Numbered from the stretch's first letter, positions 36,698 to 47,212 are shown. The stretch: 64,000 nucleotides of DNA from Mesostigma viride (GCA_009746045.1 RPFO01000079.1:6984453-7048452), one strand, 5' to 3'. A program made the numbers and translations. Notes: generated by a model from the letters alone, not told the origin.

Positions 36698-37045
36698 GCT
36701 GGACCACTTGTTTCTGCACCTCTTGACGCAGCTGCAAACCAAGCTCTTCAACCTTCTTGCTTTGGTTCTCCATAGCTCGTTGCATCTCTCTCATCGTCTG
36801 TTCCACGCCCACCAGTACGGGGGTCGGCGGCGGCAGCGGCTGGGTACGCTCTGGCTGGGTGCGCTCTGGCTGCCGTGCAGGACCTTGCCACATCGGCCGG
36901 CGCATTGGTGGTTTGCACCGGCCAAAAAATCTACTTTCATGGCACCAGATTTCTTTCCTAGCACCCATTTTCTACAATCGTCCCCGGCATAACACAAATC
37001 AATCAATTCGTCCATGTCATCGCTTCGGCTATCAGCATCGGGCAT
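36405..37045 (-). CDS. Gln-rich coiled-coil reading frame with (CAG)n tract (unverified)
   Basis: On the - strand a frame from 36968 reads a Pro-rich lead, E-Q-T-M-R-E-M-Q-R-A-M-E-N-Q-S-K-K-V-E (coiled-coil-like), L-R-Q-E-V-Q-K-Q-V-V-Q-L-E, then about 40 Gln encoded by CAG. An overlapping frame from 37045 starts M-P-D-A-D-S-R-S-D-D-M-D-E-L-I-D-L and could be its N-terminal exon. After the Gln tract an alternative frame has 10-residue repeats (V-G-T-A-A-V-F-A-G-T type). Non-repeat parts look coding, but no family is recognised; a retroelement gag or a host nuclear protein are both possible. Confidence 0.35.
36541..36692 (-). repeat. (CTG/CAG)n trinucleotide repeat
   Basis: About 26 uninterrupted CTG units, three CAGTTG interruptions, then about 10 more CTG. 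On the - strand it encodes poly-Gln. Confidence 0.95.
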
Positions 37046-37214
37046 AGTTCCCGTGGCTAGTGCCCATCATTCTTTCCACCTTGAGCGGGGCGAAGTCACG
37101 AATTCAAGCGCGAAGTGCATTTGAATCAAGCGGGAACTGGGTGACACTCCTTGAAGACGTGCAGCTCCAAGGCATGCAAATGATGCAATGTATGAAAGAT
37201 ACGATACGCAAAGT

Positions 37215-38295
37215 TCAGGTGTTCAGGTGAAGCCGTGAAGACGTGGTGAAGACAGGTGAAGACGCGGTGAAGACGTGAAGACGTGAAGACGTGAAGACGT
37301 GAAGACGTGAAGACACGATACGGCAAGTTCAGGTGAAGTTCAGGTGTTCAGGTGAAGCCGTGAAGACGTGAAGACGTGAAGCCGTGAAGACGTGGTGAAG
37401 ACAGGTGAAGACGCGGTGAAGACGTGAAGACGTGAAGACGTGAAGACGTGAAGACGTGAAGACACGATACGGCAAGTTCAGGTGAAGTTCAGGTGTTCAG
37501 GTGAAGCCGTGAAGACGTGAAGACGCGAAGACGTGAAGACGTGGTGAAGACAGGTGAAGACGCGGTGAAGACGTGAAGACGTGAAGACGTGAAGACGTGA
37601 AGACGTGAAGACACGATACGGCAAGTTCAGGTGAAGTTCAGGTGTTCAGGTGAAGCCGTGAAGACGTGAAGACGTGAAGCCGTGAAGACGTGGTGAAGAC
37701 AGGTGAAGACGCGGTGAAGACGTGAAGACGTGAAGACGTGAAGACGTGAAGACGTGAAGACACGATACGGCAAGTTCAGGTGAAGTTCAGGTGTTCAGGT
37801 GAAGCCGTGAAGACGTGAAGACGCGAAGACGTGAAGACGTGGTGAAGACAGGTGAAGACGCGGTGAAGACGTGAAGACGTGAAGACGTGAAGACGTGAAG
37901 ACGTGAAGACACGATACGGCAAGTTCAGGTGAAGTTCAGGTGTTCAGGTGAAGCCGTGAAGCCGTGAAGCCGTGAAGCCGTGAAGACGTGGTGAAGACAG
38001 GTGAAGACGCGGTGAAGACGTGAAGACGTGAAGACGTGAAGACGTGAAGACGTGAAGACACGATACGGCAAGTTCAGGTGAAGTTCAGGTGTTCAGGTGA
38101 AGCCGTGAAGACGTGAAGACGTGAAGCCGTGAAGACGTGGTGAAGACAGGTGAAGACGCGGTGAAGACGTGAAGACGTGAAGACGTGCATGCAAGGTATC
38201 AAAGATACGATACGCCGCAAGTTCAGGTGAAGTCGTGAAGACGTGAAGACGTGAAGACGTGAAGACGTGAAGACGTGAAGACGTGAAGACGTGAA
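37215..38295. repeat. 149-bp higher-order repeat built from a 9-bp GTGAAGACG unit
   Basis: The marker GATACGGCAAGTTCAGG recurs at 37317, 37466, 37615, 37764, 37913 and 38062, exactly 149 bp apart. Between markers lie runs of GTGAAGACG with fixed variants (GCGAAGACG, GTGGTGAAGACAGG). The last copy decays into pure 9-mers. Confidence 0.95.
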
Positions 38296-38829
38296 GACCA
38301 GGACTGTCACGTGAAGACTGGGACGTGAAGGCAAGTTGCAGCACTCGGCCGCTGCAGTCGCACGCAGGTAGAAACGAGTATTGCTGCTTGAATCTGTCAA
38401 GACCCCATCGAATGTAAAACAGGTTTTTCGTAAAGAAATCCGATTCGTGGGCGGGCTTTACATATTGCTTCTGTCCAAGCACTACCGGATGTAAAACAGT
38501 ATACTTCTTGAAGAAATAAGTTGGGGCTTTGTTGGGCGTCACATTTGACCGGTGGGCGGAGTTTCCTGCTTCTGTGAAGGCGCCATGGAATGTAGATCAG
38601 TAGATTTTCTAAAGAAATCTGAGTTGTGGGCGGGGCCTTTATTGCTTGTGTCCATCCACCACCGGATGTAGAACAGTAGACTTATTGAAGGTGAATCACG
38701 ATACAACAGCTGTAGTTGACAACATCATGACCGGCACATCTTTCCCCCACCGCTGCTCAACCCGGTCCCCCCCAAACTCCTCCACACTTGCCCACCTTTC
38801 CACCTCCTCCACGGCCCGTTGTGTTTGCA

Positions 38830-39606
38830 GGCGTTGGCACAAAGGGAGGAGGCCGTGCGAGCCGGGAAACTCACGGTATGGTTTGATTTCTAGTTTTGTA
38901 TTAGGACCCTAGGGTAGCTATGTTATATAGGCATGTCTGACAGCATAGCTCACCATTTCATTACCATGGGATGCTGAGCATACCATTTCCAGAGAGGTAA
39001 GTCAGTCACTCTTCGCAGTTGACAAGTCAGAGAAAGCAATCAAGTGCAGCGTTCACAACTCTTGCCGCTCGTAACCTTTTGTCTGCCCGGTTTGGCAGCT
39101 CCCTGTCTTTGCTTTCTCTCGTATTTCTTTCTTTTGTCTCTTTTCTACATCTTTCTTTGCTAATTCTTGAATATATGATGCTATTGTAGCATCCTTCTAG
39201 CGCGGATCGCTCTTAATATCCTTCTCGCGCACGTTTCCTCGCTTTTTCTCATGTAAGAGCGTCTTCCCTGCCCATGCAGCGTGTACCTGGTGTGTGTGGC
39301 TCTGCCTTGCCAATCACAACTGACCGACATGCTGGTCAGGCACTGCAGGTCGTTGCCCTTGCGTGTGTGAACCTGCTGTTTTGGCTGTTCCCATGGCCGC
39401 TGCGTGTGTCCGTGAATGATACCATGGGAGGGAGACTTCTCCCATGGGTCCCCTTCGCTGACACTCGTGATGTAGGTTCGCGTCGACTTGTTTCTCTCAC
39501 TGTGCCCATATTGGCCTCGCACGGCTTTGTCTCTCATTCCTTGTTTGCATGCGGCGGCGTGTAGACCATCATCTTCATCCGAGACCGCAACAGCAAGGGC
39601 CAGGAG
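38830..39606 (+). CDS. CFAP299: CFAP299 (C4orf22) two internal exons
   Basis: Exon 38830-38874 (A-L-A-Q-R-E-E-A-V-R-A-G-K-L-T; acceptor TTTGCAG, donor CACG|GTATGG) and exon 39565-39606 (T-I-I-F-I-R-D-R-N-S-K-G-Q-E; acceptor GTGTAG, donor CAGGAG|GTGAGT) are both phase 0 and join directly. The joined peptide matches the central conserved stretch of cilia- and flagella-associated protein 299. Neither the N-terminal exons nor the following S-G-Y-I-D-Y exon could be found in the window. Either the rest is spread over long introns beyond view or this is a captured or broken fragment. Confidence 0.7.
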
Positions 39607-39794
39607 GTGAGTAATTGCTGAGGGCATGGCTCCTATCCCCTGATGAGTCTAGCGCCATGTACCACCCTCTATGCCTGCATATAGGTGACGCATTGAAAAT
39701 GCAAGCATCTTACTAGAAGTAGCACGGGCCTCCGAGGTGAGATTTTGCGCAGGCCTCATGATCCCAATGGACCTGCGAAGCGCATGGCGCGCAT

Positions 39795-40745
39795 GGGCGG
39801 CCGGCCGGCGCAGCTGGCATGCGGCGGGGCGGGGCTGTCGACGGGCGGCGGGGCAGGGCCGTCGGCGCGCGGGGGCCAGCGGCGCTGCCGGTGCGCGCGG
39901 GCGGCGGGCCGGCGCACCTGGCATGCGGCGGGGCAGGGCTGTCGACGGGCGGCGGGGCGGGGCAGTCGACGGGCGGCGGGGCAGGGCCAGCGGCGCTGCC
40001 GGCGCGCGTGGGCGGCGGGCCGGCGCAGCTGGCATGCGGCGGGGCGGGGCTGTCGACGGGCGGCGGGGCAGGGCTGTCGACGGGCGGCGGGGCAGGGCCG
40101 TCGGCGCGCGGGGGGCCAGCGGCGCTGCCGGCGCGCGCGGGCGGCGGGCCGGCGCACCTGGCATGCGGTGGGTCGGGGCTGTCGACGGGCGGCGGGGCGG
40201 GGCAGTCGACGGGCGGCGGGGCAGGGCCGTCAGCGCGCGGGGGCCAGCGGCGCTGCCGGCGCGCGTGGGCGGCGGGCCGGCGCAGCTGGCATGCGGCGGG
40301 GCGGGGCAGTCGACGGGCGGCGGGGCGGGGCAGCCGGTGCGCGGCGGGGCGGCGCCGTCGGCGGGCGGCGAGGTGGCGCAGCCAGCGCGCAGCGAGGTGG
40401 CAGCGGCGGCGCAGCCTGCATGCGGCGGGGCAGGGCTGTCGACGGGCGGCGGGGCGGGGCAGTCGACGGGCGGCGGGGCAGGGCCGTCGGCGCGCGGGGG
40501 CCAGCGGCGCTGCCGGCGCGCATGGGCGGCGGGCCGGCGCAGCTGGCATGCGGCGGGGCGGGGCTGTCAACGGGCGGCGGGGCAGGGCCGTCGGCACGCG
40601 GGGGGCCAACGGCGCTGCCGGCGCGCGTGGGCGGCGGGCCGGCGCAGCTGGCATGCGGCGGGGCGGGGCAGCCTGTCGACGGGCTACGGGGCGGGGCAGC
40701 CGGCGCGCGGCGGGCCGGCGGCGCAGCCGGCGGGCAGCGGAGCGG
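39795..40745. repeat. GC-rich minisatellite, 104-129-bp units
   Basis: Units share CAGCTGGCATGCGGCGGGGC, GTCGACGGGCGGCGGGGC and GCGCTGCCGGCGCGCG; the GGCATGCGG marker recurs at 39816, 39921, 40031, 40160, 40288, 40546 and 40650. Frames are open on both strands for 300-440 codons because stop codons are rare in this composition. Confidence 0.93.
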
Positions 40746-40785
40746 CGGAGCGGCACAGCCGGTGCCTGAAAAACGCGGTCGCTCA

Positions 40786-42316
40786 ATGAAGGTGCACCAC
40801 GCCGTCTTCTTCCAGGTACAGGGCAACACAGAGACCTGGTTGTCCTACCGGACCACGGAGTCCCAAAAGACGCCGTGGCAGCCCGCGGGGACTCGACAGG
40901 AAGGCGCGCCACGGTGCGGGAAGGCGATGACACAGCCATACAGGTTTGATGCGGAGGGGCGGCCGCTGTTTGGCGTCCGACTTGTGGATCCAGACCGCAT
41001 TCCGATGTTGCAGGACACCCCAGCCTTCGCACCATTGAACATGGAGTTTCTGGGGAAGGAGCTGGAGTCGATCAAAACAAGGGTCGAGAAGTTGCCCCAT
41101 GGCATCTGGCAGTGGTACTTTCCGCCCGACACCATCAAGCCAAACAAGGCCTTTTTTCGCAAGTCAAGTCCCACATGCCCCTGAGGAGGTGCCTGAGGAG
41201 TGGCGCCCTTTGCCGTGGCCATCTCGCGCGGACATCTCCGCCCTGCGTGAGCACGATGCAGCGCCTGAACCACCACCGACGCAAGAAGAGCACTTCATGG
41301 CGTTGGTCGACGCAGAGGCGGTGCGCGTCACCCCGCTGGTAGACCGAGTTCGTCATGATGGCCACACACAGCAGGAATGGGCGGCAGAAGACAGGGCCAT
41401 GGCAGCCAAGGTCGCTTACTTGAAGCGCATGCAAGGCGTTGAGAAAGGCTCCGCTGTTCTATACTGGCACCCTTCAGCTGGTATTCTCTGCAACTCGAAG
41501 CTCACGTGGACTCCAGTCCTCGTTGGCATCATCAAGGAGGTGGTTGCGAAGGAGGATGGCGGCCAACCTTCTATTGAGCTCTTTGTATACCGCGCTAAGC
41601 ATTTGCATGACACGTGGCACCCGTGGAATACAGACATTGCGCAATGGCCCCATCCGCCAACCACTGCGGCGCACACGGTGATCATCACCGCCTCAGACCT
41701 CGTCTTGACACAAGTGGTGGGCAAGCGAGGTCAGCCACCCCATGGAGTCTCCTTGGGTGCGAACAAAAAGCTCACCAAGGAGTGCCTAAAGGCGCTGAAG
41801 GAGGTGCCCTATGACGCGGAACACCCGGTCGTGAAGTGGCAAGATGCTGAATGCTCAAAGGGCATCGTCGGCATGGCGAAGGCATGCTGGGAAGGCGTAA
41901 CGCTGCAGGTCAAGAGTGGCAGCCGCAACCTCGTAGGGCAAGTCGTGTGTCATTGGGCGTCGGAGCGTGTGACATCCGCGGACGGTCGCACCGAAAGCCG
42001 GGACGGCAGGTACCATGGTCGTGTCGCTGTTGTCGACACGCAAAACGACATGGTAGCCATGTACTGGGGTGCCCGTTGGGAGGAGGACGCGGTTTCTTGC
42101 GTGCCTCTCCACGAGCTGGAGGCACAGATCTGCGGGTGCCCCGGTGTGGTCGTCCCTGCGTTGCAAGCGCCGGATATCACCCTGGCCGAGGCTCGATTGC
42201 GCGAGATGGTTCCACCCAGCGACGTTGTGGCGGAGAACAACAACGCAGGCGCCTCCCGGCGTCGGAAGCGAGCGCTCATCCTTGCCGATGACGATGACGA
42301 CGACGACGACTGCTGA
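40786..42316 (+). CDS. Unrecognised protein in two overlapping frames, acidic C-terminus
   Basis: Frame 1 (ATG 40786 to stop 41184) contains W-L-S-Y-R-T-T-E-S-Q-K-T-P and I-W-Q-W-Y-F-P-P-D-T-I-K-P. Frame 2 is open from before 41099 to the stop at 42316 and continues A-P-E-E-V-P-E-E-W-R-P-L-P. The shift falls near a TTTTTT run at about 41151, so an indel is the simplest cause; a short intron is also possible. The combined product is about 500 aa with no motif I recognise. It has W-H-P-S-A-G-I-L-C-N-S, W-H-P-W-N-T-D-I-A-Q-W, then a basic R-R-R-K-R (nuclear-localisation-like) and seven or eight Asp at the end. Complexity and frame length indicate real coding sequence; a transposon accessory protein is my best guess. 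Confidence 0.45.
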
Positions 42317-42329
42317 AGCGCAAGCAGCG

Positions 42330-42720
42330 TTGTTGTCATTGAGCTGCTCATGTGCTGCTGCTGCTGCTGTGCTGCCATGCTACTGCTGCTGCATTGCTGC
42401 CGTGCTGCTGCTGTGCTATTGTGCTGATGTGTTGCTGCATTGCTGCCGTGCCGCTGATGTATTGCTGTCGTGCTGCTGTGTTGATGCACTGCTGCATTGC
42501 TGCCGTGCTGCTGAGCTAGTACTGCCTATTAGTGAATTTCCTATCAATGGACTATAGTCCACTGATAGGAAATTCAGGAATCGGCATACTAAGTTGCTGC
42601 TGCGCTGACTTGTGCTCCTGCTATGCGGCCGTGTTGATGTGCTACAGTTGTGCTGCTGCTGTGCTACGGTCATGCTGCTGCTGTGTTGCTGGGCTGATGT
42701 GTTGTTGCATTGATGTAGTG
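42330..42720 (+). repeat. Degenerate GCTGCT/GATGTGTTGCTGCATTGCTG repeat
   Basis: Imperfect units of about 27 bp rich in TGCTGC follow the unknown gene. Confidence 0.7.
42533..42575. repeat. Near-perfect palindrome
   Basis: GAATTTCCTATCA and TGATAGGAAATTC flank TGGACTATAGTCCA, making arms of about 20 bases with one mismatched position. It would extrude as a cruciform or give an RNA hairpin. Confidence 0.9.
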
Positions 42721-43052
42721 GCTATTGTTCCGCTACTACAATTTGCTACTGATGCCGCTGCTGGTGCTTTTTTGCATGTCAGTGCCCGCTATGTTCACAC
42801 CACTGTTGCCGCGGTTGGTATCGCGTGATTTCCACCGGTTGTGCGTTGACATGTGTTACTCATGCATTTCCCCCTATATTTGGTAGCACGCGGTTTCGCG
42901 TTAGTTAGGTGCAGACAGCTGCATGTAGACAAACATCTTGTTTAAGTCGGTCAATTAACTGTTCTTGACGCATCATGGTCCAAGTCGACCGACCTGTAGG
43001 GACCAGTAGAGCAATTGTCTAGGAGAAAGAGCGTGATCGCTGCAGAAGCCGC

Positions 43053-43946
43053 GTGGCAGCCGTGGCTGTACCTGTAGTACGACCTGCATATATATGGATA
43101 TGGAAACACCTTATGACTTTCTGGCATGCTCTTACCCTCCACAGAATACGGCAATCCAGTGGCATTGATTACCGGAAGTACACTGCTATTTCTCGGCAGT
43201 TCCCCTATCGTATCTCCTCACAGGCATGGCGGAAGCGTTGTCGCATCAACACGCGCCATAACCATCACTGCAAGGATGACCATACTCTACGTCGCCTCCG
43301 GCGCTTACAGCGCACGCATTTGTCGCTTACCAACTCCACTCGCCCACACCCCGTAAGCACCCATCGCGTCATTTATGCCATTTACAACCGCAGGTACCCT
43401 CAGCGTATCTACGTTGGCCAGACGCAACGGGATGCCTGGACGCGTTTTCAGGAACATGTCCGAGCGGCACGCCGCCTTCATATTGGCCGCCCTGCCGCCA
43501 ACGACGACACCCCCCTACATGGCGCCATGGCCCAATACGGGTGGTGGGATTGGCGAGTCGTCCCCTTGGAACATGTCCCCGGCACCTTTACCGGCGCCGC
43601 TTTTCGCAAAGCCGCAGGGCATCGGGAAACGTTTTGGAAACGAATGTTACATGCATTTCTGCCCCACGGTTTTTGCATTGAAGGCAAGAGTTTCAAAGCT
43701 CGGTCTCGCCGCCGCCCGCCTCCCCTCCGTCCCCGCCCTCTTATGTTCATCCGTGCCTGGCGTCTGAAGCACAATCTCCACCCATATCGCCCCTATCCCC
43801 CAGCGTCACCCCGGCCCCTCCACCTTCCACACATGTGTCCACCGATCCTTCCCTTTACTCCACCAGTCTCCGCTGCTTACGTCACATGTCTCGGCTTATG
43901 CAACGCGGCAACTTTCATGCATCCTATCTCGAAGCCTGCAGCTTGA
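43053..43946 (+). CDS. Penelope-like element: GIY-YIG endonuclease ORF
   Basis: 297 codons. Residues about 105-215 form a GIY-YIG nuclease: V-I-Y-A-I-Y-N and I-Y-V-G-Q-T for the two namesake strands, an R-F-Q-E-H motif, and R-E-T-F-W-K-R-M-L carrying the expected catalytic Glu. The N-terminal 100 residues are basic. This nuclease nicks target DNA so that the reverse transcriptase can prime there. Canonical Penelope elements carry it C-terminal to RT; here it precedes RT, as in the Chlamys/Naiad lineage described from green algae and invertebrates. The frame runs on as a Pro/Arg-rich tail overlapping the RT frame for 265 nt. Confidence 0.85.
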   Translation: MAAVAVPVVRPAYIWIWKHLMTFWHALTLHRIRQSSGIDYRKYTAISRQFPYRISSQAWRKRCRINTRHNHHCKDDHTLRRLRRLQRTHLSLTNSTRPHPVSTHRVIYAIYNRRYPQRIYVGQTQRDAWTRFQEHVRAARRLHIGRPAANDDTPLHGAMAQYGWWDWRVVPLEHVPGTFTGAAFRKAAGHRETFWKRMLHAFLPHGFCIEGKSFKARSRRRPPPLRPRPLMFIRAWRLKHNLHPYRPYPPASPRPLHLPHMCPPILPFTPPVSAAYVTCLGLCNAATFMHPISKPAA

Positions 43947-46156
43947 AGAAGCTTACCAGCTTACACATTGCCGTCGGGTCGTGCTCCCCAGCTGATCTGC
44001 AAGTCCCCCGCTCCCATGCCACTAGTCTGCGAGGCCTTCTCTCACGTATCATTCGGCACCGTGTCAATGGGAATGCAGATGCACTGCGTCCGCGCCGTTT
44101 GCTGATCTCACCTTTCATTCATGCTGCGATGGATGAGCTGTGTTTGCCACACATTCTGCATTTGCCGCAAGTGCAGGCTGCGATGCCGCTCGTGGTGCGC
44201 AACACTTTCGGCACTCCCATTGCCGCCTGGCATTACTCTCCCACCTTGGGACAAATGGTTTTCAGCAACGGGAAGGTCAGCCGCGATACAACGCCCACCG
44301 AGCTGGCCACCATCTTGGCAGGGCCCTGCCCCTGCCAACAACAACGGTATTTCAAGTACCTTGATCCCACCTCACAGCACGTCATGACCGCTGACCTCAG
44401 CATCCTGCCGAGCCACACGCTTGTAGACCTTTTTGCCAAAGGCACCAAGTTTCGGCCGTGGGTCCAGCGCACGTGTGCCAAAGAGGTGAATGCACTGCTC
44501 TCCACATCACTGCGCAAATTTTGCAATGCCATGAGCACGGACCTACAGCTTGCTCCCCTTGCCATGGAACCGTGGTTTCGCGCCGTCATTCACGAATGCA
44601 ATGCACGTCTCACCAGGCTTGATTACCGTCTCCAGCAGGTCCACCGCACCACCTGGCTCAACACCACAGATAAAGCACTTCTTGACCACTTCAAGCAGGA
44701 CTTTATCATCACGTGTGTTGACAAGAGTGCCAACAACTTTGCTTTCATATGCAAGAAGCACTACCTTGCTACTTTGCAACACGAGTTGGCGTCCAGCCCT
44801 ACCTATGTTCAGCGTGCACAGTCCACCGCCAGTATCACCGCTGCTCATCGGGCTTTTCTGCACAGCCAAAACATTTTTGCTCGGGCATTCCTTAAGCGGC
44901 AGCGACGCGCCACCACCACTACGTTCCCATATCTGTATCTCACTCTTAAGCTGCACAAAACTCCTGTTGCTTTGCGCACCATTGCTGCGTCGCATTCAGC
45001 CCCACTGATGCCTCTCTCGAAACTCATCTGCCATGCTTTGAATGCTCTTCTCCCCGAAGCCAATGCATTATGGGTGGAGGTGCTGTCGAATGCCGGGTAT
45101 GAATGCGCTGGTAGTTGGATCGTCATAGACTCAGCCCAAGTACGCCTACGCCTTGCCGCCCTTAGCCGTTCTAAGACAGCAGCAGAGAAACGTATACCTA
45201 TGCCCATAGCCACCTATGATTTCACCACTCTATATACCACACTAGATTTGCACGATTTGAAAGCTCGTTTAGATAGCCTCCTTACTCGTCTGTATGCACG
45301 TAGGCCTCACGGGCGCAACCACCTGCACGTGCGTGTTTCTCAGACCAAGCCCACGGCAACGTGGCTCTCAGGGATCGCGGCAGGTGCTATCGTGCGGGAT
45401 GGTTATAATTATATTATCACGAAGGCTGACCTTGTCCATTGGATCTCTTATCTTGTTGATAACACCTTCATCTGTTTTGCGGGCAATGTATACCAACAAG
45501 CTATCGGCATCCCTATGGGCACTAACTGTGCCGGGCTCCTTGCAAACCTCTATCTATACACTTATGAGCTTGCATTCATGGAGAATCTCATTGCCTCAAA
45601 CGATGATGTTCTCATCAGGCGTTTTATCCATACATGTCGATACATTGATGATGTCATCGCTTTCGACAACCCTGATTTCGCAACCCATTTGTATATCACC
45701 GCTGGTCTGCCTGGCATCTACCCGCAAGCGTCCCTCACATTAAAGCTCACGTCGGAGGATACTCATTGCAATTACCTCGATCTTAACATTACCCATAACA
45801 AGAAGGGCTGGCGTACGGCTATCTATGATAAGCGCAAGGATCCTAAATACCAACAAATTCCTTTTATTCGTTACCCCGATATTCACAGTCTCCTTTCCCA
45901 CACAGCAAAATATGGTGTTGTTCTTTCTCAGTTACATCGTTTTTCCCGTCTTTGTTCTTATCGTGTTGATTTCATCACGACTCTTGTTGAACTCTTGCAG
46001 CGTTTATTGGTCAAAGACTATGACCGAGCCATTATGCTCCGTCAAGTCCGATGTTTTTTGCAACGTCACCCACATCTGTTCGGTGCTGCCCCTTGGCACA
46101 AGCTCTACAAACAGGTCGTGGACCGGCTGGATCGCATAGTATCTCCGCACATCTGA
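43682..46156 (+). CDS. Penelope-like element: reverse transcriptase ORF
   Basis: The frame opens after a stop at 43679 and runs to 46156; the first valine-coded start is 43835, so translation probably enters by a -1 shift from the endonuclease frame. Numbering from 43835: a C-P-C motif near 165, V-D-K-S-A-N-N-F near 295, L-K-L-H-K-T near 371, RT motif A Y-D-F-T-T-L-Y-T-T (461), motif B G-I-P-M-G-T-N-C-A (558), motif C C-R-Y-I-D-D (601), then the thumb region. This is the PLE/telomerase-like RT class rather than LTR or LINE. The catalytic Asp residues are intact. A short 3' tail follows; ends of the element were not identified. Confidence 0.88.
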   Translation, partial: RQEFQSSVSPPPASPPSPPSYVHPCLASEAQSPPISPLSPSVTPAPPPSTHVSTDPSLYSTSLRCLRHMSRLMQRGNFHASYLEACSLKKLTSLHIAVGSCSPADLQVPRSHATSLRGLLSRIIRHRVNGNADALRPRRLLISPFIHAAMDELCLPHILHLPQVQAAMPLVVRNTFGTPIAAWHYSPTLGQMVFSNGKVSRDTTPTELATILAGPCPCQQQRYFKYLDPTSQHVMTADLSILPSHTLVDLFAKGTKFRPWVQRTCAKEVNALLSTSLRKFCNAMSTDLQLAPLAMEPWFRAVIHECNARLTRLDYRLQQVHRTTWLNTTDKALLDHFKQDFIITCVDKSANNFAFICKKHYLATLQHELASSPTYVQRAQSTASITAAHRAFLHSQNIFARAFLKRQRRATTTTFPYLYLTLKLHKTPVALRTIAASHSAPLMPLSKLICHALNALLPEANALWVEVLSNAGYECAGSWIVIDSAQVRLRLAALSRSKTAAEKRIPMPIATYDFTTLYTTLDLHDLKARLDSLLTRLYARRPHGRNHLHVRVSQTKPTATWLSGIAAGAIVRDGYNYIITKADLVHWISYLVDNTFICFAGNVYQQAIGIPMGTNCAGLLANLYLYTYELAFMENLIASNDDVLIRRFIHTCRYIDDVIAFDNPDFATHLYITAGLPGIYPQASLTLKLTSEDTHCNYLDLNITHNKKGWRTAIYDKRKDPKYQQIPFIRYPDIHSLLSHTAKYGVVLSQLHRFSRLCSYRVDFITTLVELLQRLLVKDYDRAIMLRQVRCFLQRHPHLFGAAPWHKLYKQVVDRLDRIVSPHI

Positions 46157-46159
46157 ACC

Positions 46160-47212
46160 CTGTGATGCCAGATCTCCTTTGCGGCCGTTCCGAGCTTGGC
46201 ACTGGATTCGTTGTCCACATCGTCGCGTCGCTGCCGCAACACGATGTTTTCTGGCATCCGCGGGCTTTTGGTTCCCGCCGCACATTTGAAAGTGCTGTCC
46301 TCCGGCTTTTTGCCTTTGCACCGTGTGCAGTTCTTGGACGTTTGGAATCATGGCATGGCTAACGTGATGACTGACTAGCTAGACCTTTTCAGTGGTTTTC
46401 CATTTGCGGGTATTTCCTCGTAAATGGTGGGAGAGCGATCGCAGCAATGGTGCTCACCACTAGACACTCCCGGCCAGTTAGGCTAGAAACACACGCCCTG
46501 ATCAAGCATGCTGTTTCCGGCCCCACCGTCTAGGTCATCTAGTCGCTCCACACGTAAGCCAGCCATAATTTCAATGCACAAGGATACACATTTCCATCAC
46601 CATTCATCTTCATCATCCTGAACGACTCGAAAACGCGGAAAAGATAACGGCAGGCTCGAGCTACCATGGTCCGGATTCTCCCGATTTCTGGCCTGCGCTG
46701 GTTGTCTCTTTGATATATGGATACTGTATTTGGATACTGGGTTGTTTATCAATTCTGGTTTTAATTTATTTAGTGTACCTGGTGTTGGCATGCCAACTCA
46801 GTGCTAAACTACTTTATGCACAATGATGCAACTTGATGCTATAGTGACGTGCCACGATGTAACTTTATTAACTTCACCATTAGTCATGGGGTCAATAGGA
46901 TTGCTCATTATGCCATGTTAACATGAACCATGGGTTACGTAATAGTGAAAACAGTAATCATGATGCTCCACTTGAAGTCTCCAACATGGTCATGTTTGGA
47001 ATTTTATTGATCATACTTACAATATATGAAAAGAGACAACAAACGTGGAAGCATGGCACGCCGAGGCCGATAATATATGTGTGAAATATGAAAAGAGACA
47101 ACATCTTTGGCAAGCATGATCATATCATGCTTGCCAAACATATTAATGATATCGACCATGTCCAGAAACCATGTTTGCCAATGGTGCATTTAGGATACAT
47201 TTGAAGCCGTGC
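46160..47212. other. Region downstream of the Penelope-like element
   Basis: Contains one CTGCGCTGGTTGTCTCTTTG motif (46693) and two AAAAGAGACAACA phrases (47028, 47091). The interval 47091-47165 includes an inverted pair GGCAAGCATGATCATA / ATGCTTGCC. No gene seen. Confidence 0.4.

Noticed and set aside
39640-39655. Hammerhead ribozyme core (CTGATGAGTC) upstream of the Penelope-like element
   Set aside because: No GAAAC box or matching stems follow; the same holds for CTGATGA at 16487 and 30650.
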